Position numbers and translations under genes: made by a program. The notes beneath the pieces are model-generated. The model was not told the origin of the DNA. It searched no databases and saw only the letters and a program-made list of their open reading frames with translations. A stretch of DNA of 11,250 bases from UBA668 sp046052275 (GTDB taxonomy: Bacteria; Actinomycetota; Acidimicrobiia; Acidimicrobiales; Ilumatobacteraceae): the NCBI GenBank assembly GCA_046052275.1, contig JBJOMQ010000072.1:1-11250 (forward strand), read 5' to 3'. Below, piece by piece: positions 6,766-11,250 of the stretch; the stretch's first letter is position 1, and each line of letters starts with the position of its first letter.

Positions 6766-7673
6766 TGGCCGTGCCGCACTTCCTCGACGTGACAGACCTC
6801 GACTCGTCGTCGCTCGCCGCAGTGCTCGACCTCGCAGAGCGAGGTGCACTGCCGCAGGTGCTGTCAGGGCGCGGCGTCGCGCTCGTGTTCGAGAAGCCGT
6901 CCAACCGCACGAGGCACTCGTCCGAGATGGCCGTCGTGCAGCTGGGAGGTCATCCTGTCTACACAAGGGGAGAGGAAATCGGCCTCGACACGCGCGAGAG
7001 CGTGGAGGACGTCACGCGTGTGCTCGCCGGCTATCACGCCATGCTCGCAGCGCGAGTTCTCGACCACCGCTCGCTGCTTCGGATGGCTGCCGTGAGCGAC
7101 GTGCCGGTAGTGAATCTGCTCAGCGATGTCTCCCATCCACTGCAGGCCGTGGCCGATGTCCTGACAATGCGTCAGGTGCACGGGTCGCTGTCCGGCCAGA
7201 CAGTCGCCTATGTCGGCGATTACTGCAACGTGGCGCGATCGCTTGCAGAGGCGTGCCTGCTGCTAGGCGCCGATGTCTCCCTCGGGTGCCCCGACGAGTA
7301 CGGGCCGGGCGGCACGGAGCTGGATCGCCTCGCTGCCATCGGCAGCGTCACGGGCGCCGAAGTGCGCTGGTCGGCTGATCCCGGGGATGCGGTGGCCGGT
7401 GCCATCGCAGTGCACACGGACACATGGGTGTCGATGGGCAAAGAGGACGAGAAGGCCGCGCGGATCGCTGCCTTCGGCGCCTACTCGGTCGATGAGCGGC
7501 TCATGTCTCAGGCGCTGCCCGGTGCCGGCTTCTACCACTGCATGCCCGCATACCGCGGTCTCGAGGTGTCGGGGACTGTGATCGACGGCCCGTCGAGCCA
7601 TGTCATCCGCCAGGCTCACAATCGGATGCATGCCGCCCGGGCCGTGTTCGCGTGGCTCCTCGGGGTGCGGTGA
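6765..7673 (+). CDS. argF: Ornithine carbamoyltransferase
   Basis: ArgF transfers the carbamoyl group from carbamoyl phosphate to ornithine, giving citrulline. It has 302 residues from ATG 6765, the usual length. The carbamoyl-phosphate loop reads FEKPSNRTR (42-50), with Asn47 where most homologues have Thr in STRTR. The second phosphate motif is SHPLQ (123-127, often HPCQ). The ornithine-specific SMG loop is at 223-225 within DTWVSMGKEDE, and the HCLP-type motif is HCMPAYRG (258-265), with the expected catalytic Cys259. The SMG loop argues for ornithine rather than N-acetyl- or N-succinylornithine as acceptor. The start is ambiguous between GTG 6762 (4-bp overlap with argD) and ATG 6765 (TGATG); both are in frame and differ by one residue. 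It is followed after 20 bp by argR. Confidence 0.94.
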   Translation: MAVPHFLDVTDLDSSSLAAVLDLAERGALPQVLSGRGVALVFEKPSNRTRHSSEMAVVQLGGHPVYTRGEEIGLDTRESVEDVTRVLAGYHAMLAARVLDHRSLLRMAAVSDVPVVNLLSDVSHPLQAVADVLTMRQVHGSLSGQTVAYVGDYCNVARSLAEACLLLGADVSLGCPDEYGPGGTELDRLAAIGSVTGAEVRWSADPGDAVAGAIAVHTDTWVSMGKEDEKAARIAAFGAYSVDERLMSQALPGAGFYHCMPAYRGLEVSGTVIDGPSSHVIRQAHNRMHAARAVFAWLLGVR

Positions 7674-7679
7674 CGTCAT

Positions 7680-7685
7680 GGAGGA
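7680..7685 (+). promoter_or_regulatory. Ribosome binding site of argR
   Basis: GGAGGA lies 8 bp before ATG 7694, the clearest Shine-Dalgarno sequence in the operon. It sits in the one real spacer between arg genes (7674-7693). It decides the argR start over the in-frame GTG 7652, which would begin inside argF. It suggests that argR is translated partly independently of argF, while its neighbours rely on stop-start coupling. Confidence 0.7.
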
Positions 7686-7693
7686 CTGCTGAG

Positions 7694-8161
7694 ATGTCGT
7701 CGAAGGTGCAGCGCCAGCAGGCGATCAGCAGGCTGATCGGCCAGCACGCCGTCACGAACCAGGCCCAGCTGGTCGACCTGCTCGCGGTCGACGGCATCGG
7801 TGCCACGCAGGCAACGGTGTCGCGTGACCTCGAGGACCTCGGCGCGGTGAAGGTACGCGTCCCCGGAGGCGACGCCGTCTACGCCATTCCAGAGTACGAG
7901 CCGCAGCGGCTGGCACCCGAGGACCAGCTCCGGAGGGTGATGGGCGAGTGGGTGGCAGAGGTGAAGTCGAGTGGCAACCTCGTCGTGCTCCGCACCCCGC
8001 CAGGGTGCGCCCATGTCGTGGCGAGTGCCATCGATCGAAGCGGACTTCGTGGCATCCTCGGCACCGTGGCAGGTGACGACACGCTGCTCTGCATCGCCGA
8101 GGAGGACACCGGAGGGGTGGCGCTGGTGGCCACCCTTCGCGACCTGGCAGGCCTTTCATGA
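7694..8161 (+). CDS. argR: Arginine repressor
   Basis: ArgR is the hexameric transcription factor that binds ARG boxes when arginine is present and represses arginine synthesis. It has 155 residues, standard for the family. The N-terminal winged helix-turn-helix spans about 4-68, with the recognition-helix signature ATQATVSRDLEDLG at 37-50 and the wing VRVPGGDAVYAIP. The C-terminal oligomerisation and arginine-binding domain follows (about 80-150), with GTVAGDDTLLCIA at 123-135, whose Asp-Asp pair (128-129) contacts arginine in known structures. Family alignment and the GGAGGA site 8 bp upstream fix ATG 7694. It lies inside the operon that it probably controls through the palindrome at 3537-3550. 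Its stop overlaps the argH start by 4 bp (ATGA), exactly where many actinobacteria carry argG. Confidence 0.96.
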   Translation: MSSKVQRQQAISRLIGQHAVTNQAQLVDLLAVDGIGATQATVSRDLEDLGAVKVRVPGGDAVYAIPEYEPQRLAPEDQLRRVMGEWVAEVKSSGNLVVLRTPPGCAHVVASAIDRSGLRGILGTVAGDDTLLCIAEEDTGGVALVATLRDLAGLS

Positions 8162-9555
8162 CCGGCGGCTCGACACTCTGGCACGGCCGGTTCGACGAGC
8201 GACCGGCAGCGAGTCTCATGGCCTATACCGAGAGCCTGTCGTTCGACCGGCGACTGTGGCTCGATGACATCACCGGCTCCATCGCCCACGTGGGCGGACT
8301 GGTGGCCGCCGGCCTGCTGAGTGCCGACGAGGGCGCCGCCGTCACCGAGGCACTCGCCCAGGTCGCGGACGAGATCGGCACCGACACGTTCCGCTTCGCC
8401 GAGTCCGACGAGGACATCCACACCGCCGTCGAGCGGCGCGTGACAGAGCTGTCCGGTGATGCGGGCGCCAAGCTGCACACCGGCCGCAGCCGAAACGACC
8501 AGTCGGCCACCGATGTGCGGCTCTGGCTCCGTCGCGAGCTCCGCCAGGTCGCCAACCTCATCATCGACCTTCTCGAGACGCTGCTCCGCCGGGCCGAGGC
8601 AGCCGAGGGCATCTACCTGCCGGGCTACACGCACCTGCAGCGTGCCCAGCCGGTGATGCTCGCCCACCACCTGCTGGCGCACGGGTGGTCGATGGCCCGT
8701 CACGTGGACCGGATCGGCGAGGCGCTGACGCGTATCGACGTCTCGCCGCTCGGCGCCGGTGCGCTTGCGGGCTCGTCGCTGCCACTCGATCCCGACGTCA
8801 CCGCCGAGTTGCTCGGATTCAGGGCGCGTTTCGAGAATTCCCTCGATGCTGTCGGCTCGCGCGACCACGTGGCCGAGTCGCTCTTTGTGTTGTCGCTGAT
8901 CGCGATCGACCTGTCGAGGCTGGGCGAGGAGGTGGTGCTCTGGACCACCGACGAGTTCGGCTTCGCCAGGCTCAGCGATGCCTATGCAACCGGCAGTTCG
9001 ATGCTCCCTCAGAAGAAGAACCCCGATATCGCCGAACTCGCCCGCGGCAAGGCCGGACGAGTGGTTGGCTCGCTGGCCGGATTCCTCGCCACGATGAAGG
9101 GACTTCCCTTCAGCTACAACCGCGACTACCAGGAGGACAAAGAGCCGCTCTTCGACTCCGTCGACCAGGTCGCCCGCGGCCTCGTGGCAATGCGCGGCCT
9201 GCTCGACACGATCGAGTGGGTGCCCGATCGGATGAGGGCCGCTGCCGACTCAGAGTCATCGGCTGCCACTGACCTCGCTGAATGGCTCGTCGTGCACGGC
9301 GTGCCGTTCCGCGATGCGCATGCGCTGGTCGGTTCGCTCGTCCGCCGGAGCCTCGCCGGCGAGGGATCGCTGAGCGATCTCGTGGCCGCCGAGCCCCGCC
9401 TCGGCCCGGCGGCGGCGTCGCTGATCGCCCCGGGCGTGGCCGTGAGCAGGCGGACGACAAAGGGCGGAGCGGGACCGGCACCTGTGGCCGTGCAGATGGG
9501 GCGCTTCCGCCAGCTGGTGGTCGGGCTTCGAGCTGCTGCTGCAGGCGGTACCTGA
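8158..9555 (+). CDS. argH: Argininosuccinate lyase
   Basis: ArgH cleaves argininosuccinate to arginine and fumarate, the last step of the pathway. It has 465 residues, a normal length for this homotetrameric fumarase/aspartase superfamily enzyme. The N-terminus LWHGRF (7-12) is typical. The conserved regions are HTGRSRNDQ (107-115), YTHLQRAQP (157-165, with His159 as an expected active-site His) and the superfamily signature GSSMLPQKKNPD (279-290), whose mobile loop carries the catalytic Ser (280 or 281). YNRDYQEDKEPLFD (320-333) is also diagnostic, and the C-terminal SRRTTKGGAGPAPVAVQ matches the family end. ATG 8158 overlaps the argR stop by 4 bp. It is the last gene of the operon. Its substrate-supplying enzyme, argininosuccinate synthase (argG), is not in the window. 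Confidence 0.97.
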   Translation: MTGGSTLWHGRFDERPAASLMAYTESLSFDRRLWLDDITGSIAHVGGLVAAGLLSADEGAAVTEALAQVADEIGTDTFRFAESDEDIHTAVERRVTELSGDAGAKLHTGRSRNDQSATDVRLWLRRELRQVANLIIDLLETLLRRAEAAEGIYLPGYTHLQRAQPVMLAHHLLAHGWSMARHVDRIGEALTRIDVSPLGAGALAGSSLPLDPDVTAELLGFRARFENSLDAVGSRDHVAESLFVLSLIAIDLSRLGEEVVLWTTDEFGFARLSDAYATGSSMLPQKKNPDIAELARGKAGRVVGSLAGFLATMKGLPFSYNRDYQEDKEPLFDSVDQVARGLVAMRGLLDTIEWVPDRMRAAADSESSAATDLAEWLVVHGVPFRDAHALVGSLVRRSLAGEGSLSDLVAAEPRLGPAAASLIAPGVAVSRRTTKGGAGPAPVAVQMGRFRQLVVGLRAAAAGGT

Positions 9556-9601
9556 GCCGGGCGTCGTCATCGAGGCAACTGAGCCGCTGTGCGGGCCCGG
9601 T
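9556..9601. terminator. Possible weak stem-loop between convergent argH and the DUF2332 gene
   Basis: GCCGGGC (9556-9562) can pair with GCCCGGT (9595-9601; six Watson-Crick pairs plus a G-T wobble) around a 32-nt loop, which contains a small CCGC-TGT-GCGG hairpin (9584-9594). It fills the 47-bp gap between two convergent stop codons, where a bidirectional terminator would be expected. There is no T-tract, and GC-rich DNA yields such pairings by chance, so support is weak. Confidence 0.25.
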
Positions 9602-9602
9602 G

Positions 9603-10745
9603 CTACGCCTGCTGACAGTCGGCGCGCATCCAGAAGCCGTGCGGGTGGGCCGTGGCAACTCGCTGCACGGTGCGCACCCCCCGTCGCCACCGCACGAGGC
9701 TGACAACGGTGAGGTCCTCTGGTGGCTCGGTGGTGCCGACTGGGAGTCCCGGTGTCTCGGCAGGGCTCTCGGCAATGATCCAGCTGAGGTCGGAGTGCGA
9801 GGCGAACGAGTCGAGTGCATCGACGAACTGCCGCTGCCGATCCTTGTCGAGATAGTTCATGACCCAGCTGGTCATCACCACGGGATGTCCAGCCGATGAG
9901 GCAGGCCCCAGCACGTCGAGAATGTCATCGACTGCGTCGCCTCTGACGACACGCGGCGGCATCGTTCGCGCGAGTTCGAGGGCGGCGACGAGACGCCGGA
10001 ACCGCACCACCATGTCGGGCCACACGCACGCCTCAAGCCACCTGACCCGCGACTCGTCGCGCACATCGATCGGCGACGCATCGAGCCCGACTGCATCGGC
10101 GACAGCGGGCAGTGAGGTGGGCGGCCCGAGCTGACGTCCACCACACGGCCGAATGTCGCACTCGATCTCGACTGCCGTCGGTGCCAGGCCGTCCCATGCC
10201 GGGTCCACGATGCGGATATGAGACGAATCGGGGAGCGAATAGTCGTACGCGAAGTGGCGCATGAGGAGGTTCAACCCTGCGCTCGCCCCGACATCGACCA
10301 GTGCGATCGGGCCGACTTCGTGCGAGACAGCGGAGGCCAGCGGCATCAGCCAGGCACAGCGACCGACCTCGTTGGTCTGCGTCCTCGACGTCGCAGCGAT
10401 CGACTGAACGCGCTCGGCATTGTCCAGCGCCGCCGTCCGGAACGCTGGGAACGGGTCGTCGCCTGCCGGGCGGCGGCGATCGTCAGCGGGCGGAGCCAGA
10501 TTTGGGTAGTGGGCAGCCAGTTCGGGAGCTCGGCCCTCGAGCACGAGAAGGTGCACGGCTGCGAAGAGCAATACCGGCAGTCGCTGCAGGGGAGGCGCCG
10601 AATCGAGGAGGGTGAGCAGTTCGCCGTCGGATGCGATTCTCGGGGCCAGCCGGGCGTAGAGCGGGGCACGCGATCCGGCGGTGCGTTCGAATGCCTCGAA
10701 CCGGTCGGCGAGGACGCTGTGCGATCGACTCCTCCCGGCGGACAC
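9603..10745 (-). CDS. DUF2332 family protein, methyltransferase-like
   Basis: A 380-residue protein that I recognise as DUF2332, common in actinobacteria and some proteobacteria and not functionally characterised. Supporting segments are QTNEVGR (123-129), the glycine-rich DVGASAGLNLL (151-161), which resembles motif I of SAM-dependent methyltransferases, then HFAYDYS, the stretch RVRWLEACVWPD (233-244) and VVMTSWVMNYL (289-299). A methyltransferase-like Rossmann fold is plausible, but no substrate can be named. There is no signal peptide or membrane segment, so it is probably cytoplasmic. GTG 10745 is chosen because an in-frame TAG lies 9 bp upstream (10755-10757) and no other early start exists. 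No Shine-Dalgarno sequence is seen. It is convergent with argH and divergent from tyrS (80-bp gap), so it is probably transcribed alone. Confidence 0.85.
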   Translation of the reverse strand: MSAGRSRSHSVLADRFEAFERTAGSRAPLYARLAPRIASDGELLTLLDSAPPLQRLPVLLFAAVHLLVLEGRAPELAAHYPNLAPPADDRRRPAGDDPFPAFRTAALDNAERVQSIAATSRTQTNEVGRCAWLMPLASAVSHEVGPIALVDVGASAGLNLLMRHFAYDYSLPDSSHIRIVDPAWDGLAPTAVEIECDIRPCGGRQLGPPTSLPAVADAVGLDASPIDVRDESRVRWLEACVWPDMVVRFRRLVAALELARTMPPRVVRGDAVDDILDVLGPASSAGHPVVMTSWVMNYLDKDRQRQFVDALDSFASHSDLSWIIAESPAETPGLPVGTTEPPEDLTVVSLVRWRRGVRTVQRVATAHPHGFWMRADCQQA

Positions 10746-10751
10746 GCTGCG

Positions 10752-10757
10752 ACGCTA
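10752..10757 (-). promoter_or_regulatory. Possible -10 element for a leaderless DUF2332 transcript
   Basis: On the minus strand TAGCGT fits the TANNNT pattern and ends 6 bp before GTG 10745, with no Shine-Dalgarno sequence between. This would give a leaderless mRNA, as proposed for argC. No convincing -35 is seen, and TANNNT is a short pattern, so this is tentative. Confidence 0.3.
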
Positions 10758-10825
10758 GCCATCGTCGCTTCCACGCAGGGGCGCAGGCGGGTGAGGCGGC
10801 GACGGGCGTGGCAACATGACGGCCT

Positions 10826-11250
10826 ATGGATCTGCTGGCCGATCTCGAGGCACGGGGCCTCGTGCACGACACCACCGACAGGAACGCGCTGCGGGCCAGG
10901 CTGGCAGCCGGCCCGGTCGGTCTGTACATCGGCTTCGATCCCACGGCCGACTCGCTCCACGCAGGCCACCTGGTGGGCCAGCTGTTCATGCGCCGGTTCC
11001 AGATGTCCGGGCACCGCCCGTTCCCACTGGCGGGCGGGGCGACCGGCATGATCGGCGACCCTGGCGGGCGGAGCGAGGAGCGCAACCTGCTCGATGCCGA
11101 GACGCTGCGCCACAACGTGGACTGCATCAAGGCGCAGCTGTCGAAGCTGCTCGACTTCGAGCCGGGCCCGTTCCAGGCCACGCTCGTCAATAATGCGGAC
11201 TGGACGACATCGGTGCCGATGGTCGACTTTCTGCGCGACGTCGGCAAGCA
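10826..11250 (+). CDS. tyrS: Tyrosine--tRNA ligase (N-terminal part, 3' end outside window)
   Basis: Class I aminoacyl-tRNA synthetase that charges tRNA-Tyr. 141 codons plus two bases of a gene usually encoding about 400-430 residues are present. The frame starts MDLLADLEARGLVHDTTD and shows YIGFDPTADSLHAGH (34-48), where HAGH is the HIGH-type ATP-binding signature. It is followed by GGATGMIGDPGGRSEERNLL (about 72-91), then LDFEPG, VNNADW and FLRDVGK, all diagnostic of TyrS. An in-frame TGA at 10817-10819 limits the start to ATG 10826, and the alignment fits this start. No Shine-Dalgarno sequence is close (GAGG near 10793 is too far), so translation may be leaderless or weakly initiated. It is divergent from the DUF2332 gene. 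Linkage of tyrS to the end of an arg cluster occurs in other actinobacteria. Confidence 0.95.
   Translation, partial: MDLLADLEARGLVHDTTDRNALRARLAAGPVGLYIGFDPTADSLHAGHLVGQLFMRRFQMSGHRPFPLAGGATGMIGDPGGRSEERNLLDAETLRHNVDCIKAQLSKLLDFEPGPFQATLVNNADWTTSVPMVDFLRDVGK

Noticed and set aside
6765..7673. ArgF as N-acetylornithine or N-succinylornithine carbamoyltransferase, to compensate for missing argJ
   Set aside because: The SMG loop typical of ornithine-binding enzymes is intact and the length fits OTCase.
7678..7692. Four-codon mini-ORF (M-E-D-C, stop) just before argR
   Set aside because: It includes the argR Shine-Dalgarno sequence and is too short to distinguish from chance; it has no arginine codons that would suggest attenuation.
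7652..7693. N-terminally extended argR starting at GTG 7652
   Set aside because: It would start inside argF; the ArgR family begins close to the helix-turn-helix, and GGAGGA precedes ATG 7694.
10218..11051. Long plus-strand open frame across the DUF2332 gene and the tyrS start
   Set aside because: It covers two well-supported genes in other frames and its translation is Arg-rich without any recognisable motif.
1..11250. Mobile elements, CRISPR arrays, tRNA or rRNA genes, phage or defence systems
   Set aside because: No terminal repeats, transposase motifs, repeat-spacer patterns or RNA gene signatures were seen; nearly all of the sequence is accounted for by housekeeping genes.

Overview
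This window is a high-GC, densely packed chromosomal segment of housekeeping genes. Gene order and protein style point to an actinobacterium. The pheS-pheT, argC-B-D-F-R-H, tyrS order follows the actinobacterial arrangement in which pheST precedes an argCJBDFRGH cluster. The divergence of several motifs (for example in the ornithine carbamoyltransferase) would fit a deep lineage such as Acidimicrobiia, but that placement is an inference that I could not check.

Layout. Positions 1-489 hold the 3' end of pheS, followed after 9 bp by a complete pheT (499-2847); together they encode the two subunits of phenylalanyl-tRNA synthetase. A YqgE/UPF0301 (DUF179) gene lies on the minus strand at 2851-3534, tail to tail with pheT with only 3 bp between stop codons. 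A very short divergent control region (about 3535-3572) separates it from the arginine operon. It contains a TGCAT-N4-ATGCA palindrome with ARG-box geometry and a TANNNT -10 element 8 bp before the GTG start of argC, which suggests ArgR-controlled, leaderless transcription. The operon argC-argB-argD-argF-argR-argH (3573-9555) is almost seamless: argC/argB, argB/argD and argR/argH overlap by 4 bp (ATGA), argD/argF is coupled through TGATG (or GTGA), and argR alone has a short spacer with a clear Shine-Dalgarno sequence. After argH, a DUF2332 (methyltransferase-like) gene lies on the minus strand (9603-10745). Divergent from it is the start of tyrS (10826-11250), cut by the window edge.

How the genes work together. 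ArgB, ArgC and ArgD turn N-acetylglutamate into N-acetylornithine. ArgF turns ornithine into citrulline, and ArgH cleaves argininosuccinate to arginine. ArgR senses arginine and presumably represses the promoter in front of argC, and so its own gene. Two steps are missing from the places where actinobacteria usually keep them: argJ (between argC and argB) and argG (between argR and argH). The junctions there are clean 4-bp overlaps, so nothing suggests a recent deletion scar; the two genes must be elsewhere or be replaced by other enzymes.

I found no mobile element, CRISPR array, tRNA or rRNA gene. No clearly new system is visible. The points most worth following up are the divided arginine cluster, the compact yqgE/argC control region and the altered carbamoyl-phosphate motif in ArgF.
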